From the NCBI GenBank assembly GCA_937868245.1, contig CALMMI010000485.1:1-6717 (forward strand): DNA of 6,717 bases, written 5' to 3'. This stretch comes from an uncultured Ignavibacteria bacterium (GTDB lineage Bacteria; Bacteroidota; Ignavibacteria; Kapaibacteriales; UBA961). The position numbers were made by a program, and so were the translations under genes. Below the pieces are notes generated by a model that searched no databases, was not told where the DNA came from, and saw only the letters and a program-made list of their open reading frames with translations. Shown in pieces: positions 1 through 5,874 of the stretch; position 1 is the first letter of the stretch, and the number at the start of each line of letters is the position of its first letter.

Positions 1-606
1 AGGACCAAGTTTGTCGGCAACTTCACCGAATGCAATATCAGTCCAGAATCCGATACTCAGCTCAAATGCCATTAAGCGGCTTATAAGCAGACAATCCGTC
101 GGCTGCCACGGATCGGGAGCATACCCCAGTGCACCGAACTCGAACGGAAGACCTGCCTTGTGATCATTCATAAAGGCATTTACACCGTTTGCATATTGCT
201 CCATAATAAACCGAGAGGTTTTGGATGATGATTTCCAAACTTTTTTGGAGATGGAAGGCAAATCCAAAGCTCGAAGAAACTTATCAGATTCGAGTGCTTC
301 TTTGCCAAATATTTCTGATAGTCGTCCTTGTGCTGCCCTGCGCTCTATGTCCATTTGCCATAGGCGGTCTTGTGCATGGACGTAACCAAGTGCAAAAAAA
401 CCATCTGCTTCGTTGGTAGCAATTATATGGGGAACGCTGAATTGATTACGGTAGATATGGACGGTATCCTTTGTGCCTGCAAGAAAAGTACTATCGGGTT
501 CAACTTCTGAGCGGGTGGCTACATACAGAGAAAAGGCTGCAAAACTTGCAGCTACAACGGTTAGGGAGATGAGAACACCTGCGAAATTGCGAAGGAATTG
601 AAACAT
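1..606 (-). CDS. Penicillin acylase family protein (Ntn-hydrolase), N-terminal part, runs off left edge
   Basis: The frame starts at ATG 606-604 and stays open for 202 codons to the window edge, so the C-terminal part is missing. Residues about 8-29 form one hydrophobic segment after a short basic start, which fits a signal peptide or membrane anchor and so an exported enzyme. The rest matches the alpha-chain region of penicillin/acyl-homoserine-lactone acylases: VPHI at 58-61, YVHAQDRLWQMD at 75-86, GRLSEIFG at 94-101, YANGVNAF at 138-145 and LGYAPDPWQPTD at 160-171. Known members are made as a precursor that cuts itself in front of a catalytic serine; that serine would lie beyond the left edge and cannot be checked. 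Family members hydrolyse amide bonds of beta-lactams, acyl-homoserine lactones or other N-acyl compounds, and substrate cannot be told from this part. The start is supported by its position just before the hydrophobic segment. The gene follows kdsA after 72 bases. Confidence 0.9.
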   Translation of the reverse strand, partial: MFQFLRNFAGVLISLTVVAASFAAFSLYVATRSEVEPDSTFLAGTKDTVHIYRNQFSVPHIIATNEADGFFALGYVHAQDRLWQMDIERRAAQGRLSEIFGKEALESDKFLRALDLPSISKKVWKSSSKTSRFIMEQYANGVNAFMNDHKAGLPFEFGALGYAPDPWQPTDCLLISRLMAFELSIGFWTDIAFGEVADKLGP

Positions 607-662
607 TACTGAGAATTTTGATTGTAGAAAAGCAGAGAGTAGAGAACAGATGTAATATTTCG

Positions 663-670
663 CAAATATA
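663..670 (-). promoter_or_regulatory. Possible Bacteroidota-type -7 element (TATATTTG) ahead of the acylase gene
   Basis: The 72-base gap between kdsA and the acylase gene contains TATATTTG on the minus strand, a full match to the TAnnTTTG -7 consensus of Bacteroidota. It sits 56 bases before the ATG at 606. No TTTG or TTG -33 element is visible at the usual distance, so only half of the promoter is supported. Chance occurrence in AT-rich spacer DNA is possible. Confidence 0.3.
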
Positions 671-678
671 CTGGAAAT

Positions 679-1473
679 TTACTCTTTTTTAGCACGGGTC
701 GAGGTAATTGCAGCGTGCACCCGTGCAATCTCCTCCAAAAAATTCCCAATCTCGGATAATGGCAGTTGCGTGGCTGCATCACTTTTTGCTTCTTTAGGAT
801 TAGGATGTGTTTCGATAAACAAACCGTCGATACCAACTGCTACTGCTGCACGAGCTAATGAACGGATATACTGCGGCTGTCCGCCTGATTGCTCACCCCC
901 GCCCGGCATCTGAACAGAATGTGTTGCGTCATAAATAACAGGATAACCTGATTCACGCATAATATCCAATGCTCTGAAATCTACTACTAAATCGTGGTAT
1001 CCGAATGTTGTTCCACGTTCTGTAAGCCATATATTGTTGTTGCCGGTTGCTTTTACTTTAGCTGCGGCTTTTGCCATATCTTCAGGTGCTAAAAACTGAC
1101 CTTTTTTGATGTTGACGGTTCTGCCGGTTAACCCTGCTGCTTGGAGGAGCGATGTCTGCCGGCAAAGAAACGCGGGTATTTGCAATATATCTACAAAAGG
1201 TGCTGCAAGTTCGGCTTCTTCTTCGGTATGAATATCAGTCAGAACTCTAAGCCCGAATTCATCTCTTATTTCATCTAAATATTCCAAAGCAAGTTCATCA
1301 CCAATCCCTGTAAAACTCGATACGCTTGTTCTGTTCGCTTTTCGGTAGGACGATTTGAACACATAATCAAATCCAAGTTCTGAGCATATTGGTGCAACTG
1401 TTGCAGCAACTTCTTGAAGCATTTCTTTAGATTCAACTACGCAAGGTCCGGCGATTATTATGAACTTTTCCAT
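679..1473 (-). CDS. kdsA: 3-deoxy-8-phosphooctulonate synthase (KDO-8-phosphate synthase), metal-dependent type
   Basis: This cytoplasmic enzyme condenses phosphoenolpyruvate with arabinose 5-phosphate to give KDO 8-phosphate, the precursor of the KDO sugar that joins lipid A to the LPS core. The 264 residues fit the family's usual length. Visible hallmarks are IAGPCVVES at 7-15, FKSSYRKANRTS at 39-50, LTDIH at 78-82, QIPAFLCRQT at 98-107, NIKKGQFLAP at 121-130, LTERGTTFGYHDLVVDFR at 150-167, YDATHSVQMPGG at 181-192 and ETHPNP at 221-226. Cys11, His185, Glu221 and Asp232 line up with the four metal ligands of the Aquifex enzyme, whereas the metal-free E. coli type has Asn in place of the Cys. 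The ATG at 1473 places the IAGPC motif at the normal distance from the N-terminus. It lies 34 bases after the DUF1415 gene on the same strand. No other KDO or lipid A gene is visible in the window. Confidence 0.97.
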   Translation of the reverse strand: MEKFIIIAGPCVVESKEMLQEVAATVAPICSELGFDYVFKSSYRKANRTSVSSFTGIGDELALEYLDEIRDEFGLRVLTDIHTEEEAELAAPFVDILQIPAFLCRQTSLLQAAGLTGRTVNIKKGQFLAPEDMAKAAAKVKATGNNNIWLTERGTTFGYHDLVVDFRALDIMRESGYPVIYDATHSVQMPGGGEQSGGQPQYIRSLARAAVAVGIDGLFIETHPNPKEAKSDAATQLPLSEIGNFLEEIARVHAAITSTRAKKE

Positions 1474-1507
1474 GATATTTGAGATTTAGGTTTTAGGATA
1501 CAGTAGA

Positions 1508-2059
1508 TTAAGGATTTATTTCAAAACATGATGAACGCAACTTCTGCATATACTCCAAACCCTTGTCCTGTGAAAAAGCAATATTGCGCTCCGGAATGCT
1601 ATCGGGATTAGGGAAATTTTCAGTTGCTTTAGTAATGCTTTCCTCCCGCAAGATATGGAGCATAGGGTACATTGACCTGTTTGTAAAATTAGCAGGGTCT
1701 TTGGCCTCAGCATCTGTAAAACAGTAATCAGGATGAAAACCTGCAATCTGAAAAACGCCTTTCCAGCTTTTACTTGAAACAACTCCCTCGGCAAGAGCTA
1801 CAAGGTCGAGATAGACATCCAAATCAGAAAAATTATCAGCCAGAATTATAAACGCTGTTTCAAAATCATCTGAATCTTTTAGAAATCGTAATTCATCTGC
1901 AAGTAGTTCTAAACTGCTCTCCATTGTTGCATCACTCAAAACCACATACCGGATACTTTCCTTCAGCATTGCTTTCGACGCAAACGGACAGAAATTGCAG
2001 CCGATTACAACAGAATTAATCCAGTTTTTGGTATGGGCGATGATGGTGGAATTTGTCAA
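1508..2059 (-). CDS. DUF1415 family protein, probable TTG start
   Basis: The 183 residues match the DUF1415 family, whose biochemical role is unknown to me. Recognisable blocks are WINSVVIGCNFCPFA at 13-27 (with Cys21 and Cys24), the segment ending in a conserved GVFQIAGFHPDY at 101-112, FTNRSMYPMLHILREES at 125-141 and IPERNIA at 155-161. The conserved Cys-Pro-Phe and His-Pro-Asp-Tyr motifs could form a catalytic or metal site, but that is inference. No ATG precedes the first conserved block: an in-frame TAG lies only two codons before TTG 2059-2057, and the first ATG is at residue 31, inside the domain. TTG (or the ATT two codons earlier) must therefore start translation. There is no Shine-Dalgarno sequence. 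It sits 34 bases before kdsA, which suggests cotranscription; its upstream side is the AT-rich block carrying the HEPN-like gene. Confidence 0.88.
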   Translation of the reverse strand: MTNSTIIAHTKNWINSVVIGCNFCPFASKAMLKESIRYVVLSDATMESSLELLADELRFLKDSDDFETAFIILADNFSDLDVYLDLVALAEGVVSSKSWKGVFQIAGFHPDYCFTDAEAKDPANFTNRSMYPMLHILREESITKATENFPNPDSIPERNIAFSQDKGLEYMQKLRSSCFEINP

Positions 2060-2165
2060 AGCAATCTAATGTAAACTTTAAGAAAAAATAGATGTGTACA
2101 TTCTTGTAAAAGTATTTGAATAAAGGATGAAGTTTATAGCTCAACATTTTTAATTTTAACTAGCA
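2060..2165. other. AT-rich spacer between the HEPN-like gene and the DUF1415 gene
   Basis: This 106-base stretch is markedly AT-rich: 13 G or C in the 60 bases from 2101 to 2160. It has no supported gene, no clear hairpin followed by a T-run, and no exact TAnnTTTG motif on the minus strand. It would have to hold any promoter of the DUF1415-kdsA pair if those genes are not read through from upstream. It probably belongs to the same low-GC insert as the neighbouring gene. Confidence 0.5.
2149..2163. repeat. Left copy of an imperfect AT-rich repeat flanking the HEPN-like gene
   Basis: TTTAATTTTAACTAG just past the 3' end of the HEPN-like gene resembles TTTAATTTTATTAG at 2944-2957 beyond its 5' end, in the same orientation; the first ten bases are identical. 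Such a pair could be a decayed target-site duplication or an integration site, but low-complexity AT-rich sequence makes a chance match quite possible. Confidence 0.22.
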
Positions 2166-2918
2166 TTAAAATATAGTTTTACTTATTTTATCAACTCCTT
2201 GAATTAGCTCGTCTATCTCTTCTTTAGTTGGTTCCCTTTGCTTCTTATGGTCGCACACGTTTCGTAAATCACCTAGGTGTTGAATGAAACGCCATGCTGG
2301 AATCTCAATTATGTCATTTCCTTTAAGTAATTCATTAAAATCACCAATAGTTGAATTGCTTTTCTTGAAAGTTATTTTATGGTTGTTGCAAACTTGTTTT
2401 AGGTGTCCCTCTAAGACAACTCCAGCTACTGCTCCTGCACCTCGAGTAAATCCTTTCTTATTTAACTCTTTTGATACCTCAAGTTCAGAATTAAAGATAT
2501 CAGCCTGTAGTAATTGTTTTATATCAAATAATGAGCTTTCAAAACGTTTGCTGCAAGATTTAAGAATGCCAATCTGACTATCAAAAATTGATTTTGCAGT
2601 ATCAATCTCTTTTGGAGGTATAACTTGATCTTCAGTGACAAAATCCCACTTAGTTCCTTCTATTATAGTTGATGGTGTATATTGAAAATAAGTCTTAAGT
2701 CCTTCTTTTTTCTTATCGTCATAATACATTTTTGCGAAGTCAGAAATTCTGTCAGGTATGATTATTTTGATTATAGAAAAAGACTCTGAATACCACATTT
2801 CATATTCTTGCCTTAACTGTGCAAGATTTTCATTGTCTTTCATTCTATTGAAAATCTCTTCACCCGATTTAGTAAGCTCCAAAATCTCTTTTTTATATTT
2901 TTCAATATTTGAAGTCAT
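2166..2918 (-). CDS. Uncharacterised protein with HEPN-like C-terminal R-N-x3-H motif, AT-rich, possibly acquired
   Basis: I do not recognise this 250-residue protein as a named family. Its N-terminal part (about 1-75) is charged and helical in character (many Lys and Glu); residues 76-105 look like a linker with TPSTIIEG and VIPP; residues 106-155 again look helical. The C-terminal part (about 156-250) is the most informative: RGAGAVAGVVLEGHL at 159-173, then PAWRFIQHLGDLRNVCDH at 207-224, then a final helix. R219-N220-x3-H224 fits the Rx4-6H catalytic motif of HEPN RNases, in which a polar residue such as Asn often follows the Arg; similar helix-loop arrangements occur in abortive-infection and DUF4145-like proteins. 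RNA cleavage is therefore a reasonable guess, not a demonstrated function. No signal peptide is visible. GC content is clearly below its neighbours (about 30% in four sampled 60-base lines against about 45% in four kdsA lines). No antitoxin-sized partner gene is seen beside it. ATG 2918 is the first start in the frame. Confidence 0.8.
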   Translation of the reverse strand: MTSNIEKYKKEILELTKSGEEIFNRMKDNENLAQLRQEYEMWYSESFSIIKIIIPDRISDFAKMYYDDKKKEGLKTYFQYTPSTIIEGTKWDFVTEDQVIPPKEIDTAKSIFDSQIGILKSCSKRFESSLFDIKQLLQADIFNSELEVSKELNKKGFTRGAGAVAGVVLEGHLKQVCNNHKITFKKSNSTIGDFNELLKGNDIIEIPAWRFIQHLGDLRNVCDHKKQREPTKEEIDELIQGVDKISKTIF

Positions 2919-2943
2919 AAATCAGCTTTATTTTGAATATTCA

Positions 2944-2957
2944 TTTAATTTTATTAG
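2944..2957. repeat. Right copy of the imperfect AT-rich repeat flanking the HEPN-like gene
   Basis: TTTAATTTTATTAG lies immediately next to the stop codon of the binding-protein gene and matches the sequence at 2149-2163 on the far side of the HEPN-like gene (ten identical bases, then a shared TAG). Together they bracket a block of about 800 bases. See the left copy for the caveat on AT-rich chance similarity. Confidence 0.22.
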
Positions 2958-4718
2958 TTACCTCGTCCCAGCACTCTTCGCCGGATTCATCCATATATAC
3001 TTATACTGCCTTCTATCCATAGGATTATTATGATAACCCTCAACGTTTGGTTGCAAAAGGCGATAGTCGGCATCATAGAATAAGATTAGCATCGGTGCAT
3101 CATTCATTGCCACTTGCTCTGCCTGGCGGTAGAGTTCCAAACGTTTTGTGCGGTCAACCGTTGCCACGGCTTGCTCGAATAGTTTATCGAATTCAGGATT
3201 ATTATAGCGTACTTGATTGATAGGGCTTGCTGTACCATCCTTTGGTACAATCTTTCCATAGCAAAGATTCAGGAAGTTCTCAGGATCGGGATAATCAGCC
3301 ACCCAACCCAAGCGGAAGAACATGGAATGTCCGGCATCAACTTCATCAAGATGTTTTGCCCATTCAACTTCTTTAAGTTCAACCTTTACACCAAGATTCT
3401 CGGTAAGCATGGATTGAACAGCCTCCGCAACTTGCAGATTTCGTCCTCCGCCTGAGTTCAACTGGAATGTAACGGTCGGGAAGCCTTTCCCGTTTGGATA
3501 TCCTGCTTCTGAAAGAAGTTGACGTGCTTTTTCAACATCGAATTTATAGCCTGTAATAGGACCTGCATTATTGTAATCCGGCATCGAAGGAGGAACGATT
3601 CCGCTATATCCCGCACCTGCTGCCTGACCTTTCAGTACATACTTGATAATGCGCTCACGGTCAACTGCCATCGAAAACGCCTGACGTACACGTTTGTCCG
3701 AAAATTCCTTACCCGGGACTAACATTCCGTAAAATTGTGTAGAAAGTGCAGGTAAGCTCAGAAGTTGATATTTAGCATAATCTCCTTTAACTTTTCCGTT
3801 CAAATCCACAACATCGGCAAAAAATTCGCTCGGAATACGGTATGCTTCATCTAGATTACCTTGTTTGAATTCAAGTAATTGTGATTTCAAATCCTTGATA
3901 AACGTAAATTTGATTTTATCCAAATAGGGCATTTGATTGCCGCTTTCATCTTTATCCCAGTATTTGGGATTGCGAGTAAGAATACATTCACGATCGGGTG
4001 TCCACGATGTAAAGCTGAAAGCACCTGTTCCTACAGGATGTTGGAAAAAGTCTTTTTTGTAATGTTCTACGGCTTCTTTGGGGTGAATCATCATACACCC
4101 GAGAGCAGGGTAGTATTCAAACGGTGAGAATGCTCTGGTAAGTTTAACCTGGAACGTATATTTATCGACAGCTACAAATCCGGGAATTTCCTTTATAGCC
4201 GGTTCACTTTTCTTTTCAACTGCTTCGCGTGTTGATGCGAAATATTCATCTGCTCCAATTACTTTTCCTTGGAAATATCCGAACCCGCGTGTTTGGGTAC
4301 GAATATCACAAAGGCGTGTAAAGGAATACTTTACATCCTCTGCAACCAGCTCACGTCCTTTACCGTTAGGGAAACAAGGATCATCCTGAAATAATACTCC
4401 CTTACGAAGGTGGTAGGTATAGGTTAATCCATCAGGCGAGACCTCCCATGTTTCGGCAAGTTCAGGTGTGATATGGAGTTTTTCATCAAAGGAAATGAGA
4501 TTATCATAAATTTGCGCAGCAATGTGGTGGGAGGTTGCATCGTTGATTCCCACCGGATCGAGGGAGCGGAGTTCACCTGCTTCGTTATTCCGGTATTCGC
4601 CTCCATACGATTTTCCACCAGCCGCTGAAGTATGGACTGTTTGGTCTTTTTTGCCACCACATGAACTTAGGATACCAATTGATAGTAAAGCGCAAAGGAT
4701 AGTTGTGTATAATTTCAT
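2958..4718 (-). CDS. Peptide/solute-binding lipoprotein of ABC transporter, family 5 (DppA/OppA type)
   Basis: This 586-residue protein is an extracytoplasmic substrate-binding protein that would hand oligopeptides or related solutes to an ABC importer. The N-terminus is a lipoprotein signal: a hydrophobic stretch from residue 6, then the lipobox LSSC with Cys20 as the predicted lipidated residue, followed by GGKKD. Family motifs appear in order: RSLDP at 51-55, PELAETWEVSPDGLTY at 85-100, LRKGVLFQD at 104-112, HPVGTGAFSF at 227-236, RNPKYW at 249-254, RVRQAFSMAVDRERI at 343-357, VPPSMPDYN at 375-383 and GWVADYPDPENFL at 471-483. The length is usual for the family. It starts 40 bases after folK on the same strand, so cotranscription with the folate genes is plausible though the functions are unrelated. 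No permease or ATPase gene lies beside it in this window. Substrate cannot be assigned by eye; peptide is the family default. Confidence 0.95.
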   Translation of the reverse strand: MKLYTTILCALLSIGILSSCGGKKDQTVHTSAAGGKSYGGEYRNNEAGELRSLDPVGINDATSHHIAAQIYDNLISFDEKLHITPELAETWEVSPDGLTYTYHLRKGVLFQDDPCFPNGKGRELVAEDVKYSFTRLCDIRTQTRGFGYFQGKVIGADEYFASTREAVEKKSEPAIKEIPGFVAVDKYTFQVKLTRAFSPFEYYPALGCMMIHPKEAVEHYKKDFFQHPVGTGAFSFTSWTPDRECILTRNPKYWDKDESGNQMPYLDKIKFTFIKDLKSQLLEFKQGNLDEAYRIPSEFFADVVDLNGKVKGDYAKYQLLSLPALSTQFYGMLVPGKEFSDKRVRQAFSMAVDRERIIKYVLKGQAAGAGYSGIVPPSMPDYNNAGPITGYKFDVEKARQLLSEAGYPNGKGFPTVTFQLNSGGGRNLQVAEAVQSMLTENLGVKVELKEVEWAKHLDEVDAGHSMFFRLGWVADYPDPENFLNLCYGKIVPKDGTASPINQVRYNNPEFDKLFEQAVATVDRTKRLELYRQAEQVAMNDAPMLILFYDADYRLLQPNVEGYHNNPMDRRQYKYIWMNPAKSAGTR

Positions 4719-4726
4719 AGATAATC

Positions 4727-4734
4727 CAAAGGTA
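4727..4734 (-). promoter_or_regulatory. Possible Bacteroidota-type -7 element (TACCTTTG) just before the binding-protein gene
   Basis: In the 40-base gap after folK, TACCTTTG on the minus strand fully matches TAnnTTTG. It ends only 8 bases before the ATG at 4718, so a transcript started here would have almost no leader. No matching -33 element is visible in the expected place, which overlaps the folK stop. Read-through from folB-folK is the alternative. Confidence 0.25.
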
Positions 4735-4758
4735 AAGTAACAGAAAGAATCTCTCAGT

Positions 4759-5274
4759 TTATAGTTTTATATCTAAATCAGATTTTATAACTTCCGCAGT
4801 ATCAGTACATTCTTCCAATAAAACGCGAATGGTTTTCCCAAGCACAGGATGAATTGCCTCGGCAGCAACATCAGCCGATGGAACTAACACAAACCTTCGT
4901 TCCTCCATCCGCGGATGGGGAAGTTGTAATCTGTCAAGACGGATTATATCCTCTCCAAAAAGCAGGATGTCAATATCGATTTCCCGTTCATGCCAACGCT
5001 CACGATTTTTACGACCAATCTCTTGTTCGATGTTTTTACTGATTACATGAAAATCCGTAGCTGTTAGAGAAGTCCACCCACAAACTGCGATATTCAGAAA
5101 CGAAGGTTGGTTTTTGTATCCTACCGGTTCAGTTTCATATACAGGGGAGCAAACTACATCGCGAAGCTGCGTTTCAGAAATTAGTAGCATAACAGCTGAT
5201 TGCAGTGCAGTCAGACGGTCGCCTAAATTAGCACCCAATGAGAGCAGAACGAATGTGCCTTTCTTGTTCGACAT
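4759..5274 (-). CDS. folK: 6-hydroxymethyl-7,8-dihydropterin pyrophosphokinase (HPPK)
   Basis: FolK transfers pyrophosphate from ATP to 6-hydroxymethyl-7,8-dihydropterin, giving the substrate that dihydropteroate synthase joins to p-aminobenzoate in folate biosynthesis. The 171 residues fit the family. Motifs visible are LLSLGANLGDR at 10-20, SPVYETEPVG at 43-52 with QPSFLNI at 56-62, IGRKNRERWHEREIDIDILLF at 86-106 (given here only to show the family signature region), LPHPRMEERRFVLVP at 118-132 and HPVLGKT at 142-148. Asp100 and Asp102 correspond to the two magnesium-binding aspartates, and His120 to the conserved histidine of the ATP site. The ATG at 5274 directly follows the TAA of folB with no base between them, so translation of the two is likely coupled. 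No folP is present here, so dihydropteroate synthase must be encoded elsewhere. Confidence 0.96.
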   Translation of the reverse strand: MSNKKGTFVLLSLGANLGDRLTALQSAVMLLISETQLRDVVCSPVYETEPVGYKNQPSFLNIAVCGWTSLTATDFHVISKNIEQEIGRKNRERWHEREIDIDILLFGEDIIRLDRLQLPHPRMEERRFVLVPSADVAAEAIHPVLGKTIRVLLEECTDTAEVIKSDLDIKL

Positions 5275-5658
5275 TTATATGCCGTCGCGAGTTAGTGTTT
5301 GTTCTACTTCAATAAAATCGACAATATGACGTATAGGCACATGGAGCTTGCGAATGCGAACCGTTGCTTTTTGCAGGGTAGAGAACCGCTCCATAAGGGC
5401 ATTCAGGATATCGTAGCCAAGAGTTTCCACCAGATTGAAACGTTCGCCGTTCATAATTTCATCGATGCAGAACATTACTTCTTCGTAATTAAGGGCATCT
5501 TGCACGTTGTCGCTGATAACGGCTTGTTTGTCATCATAATATAAATCAGTATCGATTTGATATTTGCCGCCAAGAGATTGCTCTTCGGTCTTCACACCGT
5601 GATATGCGTAAAACTCAGCATTTTTAATTGTAAGACGGGTAAGAGGATGTTTGTTCAT
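5275..5658 (-). CDS. folB: Dihydroneopterin aldolase
   Basis: FolB splits 7,8-dihydroneopterin into 6-hydroxymethyl-7,8-dihydropterin and glycolaldehyde, making the substrate of FolK, its direct neighbour. From ATG 5658 the protein has 127 residues, the normal size. Numbered from that Met, the family features are EFYAYHGV at 15-22, Glu26 (equivalent to the active-site Glu22 of the S. aureus enzyme), Tyr58 in ALNYEEV, Glu78 in NLVETL as the pterin-anchoring acid, and Lys104 in VRIRKLHVPI as the catalytic lysine. The frame extends 17 codons further to a TTG at 5709, but that extension is not typical of the family and the ATG lies at the usual distance from the first strand, so ATG 5658 is preferred. 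No Shine-Dalgarno sequence is visible. The stop codon abuts the folK start. Upstream lies a 268-base gap with two palindromes. Confidence 0.93.
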   Translation of the reverse strand: MNKHPLTRLTIKNAEFYAYHGVKTEEQSLGGKYQIDTDLYYDDKQAVISDNVQDALNYEEVMFCIDEIMNGERFNLVETLGYDILNALMERFSTLQKATVRIRKLHVPIRHIVDFIEVEQTLTRDGI

Positions 5659-5719
5659 AGATATGTATATAAATAAGTTAGAAATGTTGTGATTGTTAGT
5701 GGTATGCAATTTTTTGTCG

Positions 5720-5740
5720 GGTCGATTGTTACAACCGACC
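5720..5740. promoter_or_regulatory. Hairpin/palindrome A upstream of folB, core TTGTTACAA
   Basis: GGTCG-A-TTG pairs with CAA-C-CGACC around a TTA loop: eight pairs with one A/C mismatch. The minus-strand side is followed by an A-rich run, not T, so it does not look like a terminator for the upstream gene. Its core TTGTTACAAC recurs in inverted orientation in palindrome B, about 44 bases away centre to centre. It could be an operator half of a pair, an RNA structure in the folB leader, or a dispersed repeat. Confidence 0.45.
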
Positions 5741-5764
5741 TTCCTTCTAAGTGTTTTTCAGAAT

Positions 5765-5783
5765 GGGAGTTGTAACAACTTCC
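5765..5783. promoter_or_regulatory. Hairpin/palindrome B upstream of folB, core TTGTAACAA
   Basis: GGGAGTTG pairs with CAACTTCC around a TAA loop, eight pairs including one G-T; the inner AGTTGT-A-ACAACT is a perfect palindrome. On the plus strand a T8 run follows 12 bases later, too far for a standard terminator and on the strand without genes here. It shares the ten bases TTGTTACAAC (minus strand) with palindrome A. Confidence 0.45.
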
Positions 5784-5874
5784 ATGACTTGATTCTTTTT
5801 TTTAACTTAATATCATGAAATAGTACAGTGCTAAAGAATCGACAGGACTGCAATTTTTCATGTACTAACAGATG

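Noticed and set aside
225..419. Plus-strand open frame of 64 codons
   Set aside because: It lies entirely antisense to the well-supported acylase gene and its product has no family features beyond a chance hydrophobic run.
606..836. Minus-strand frame overlapping the 3' end of kdsA
   Set aside because: It overlaps the conserved C-terminal half of kdsA in another frame and its sequence is not recognisable; it is a shadow frame.
1516..1794. Minus-strand frame of 92 codons inside the DUF1415 gene
   Set aside because: The DUF1415 frame carries all conserved motifs; this is an alternative frame of the same DNA.
2758..3033. Plus-strand open frame across the 5' end of the HEPN-like gene
   Set aside because: It is antisense to two supported genes and its product is an AT-driven run of Ile, Leu, Phe and Ser.
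4424..4660. Minus-strand frame inside the binding-protein gene
   Set aside because: It overlaps the conserved N-terminal domain of the lipoprotein in another frame and has no start context or family signature.
5275..5709. Longer folB starting at TTG 5709
   Set aside because: The extra 17 residues are Asn/His/Ile-rich and atypical of the family; ATG 5658 gives the normal N-terminus.
5765..5803. Palindrome B plus T8 run as a rho-independent terminator
   Set aside because: The T-run is 12 bases from the stem and on the plus strand, where no gene ends nearby; in the minus direction there is no T-run.
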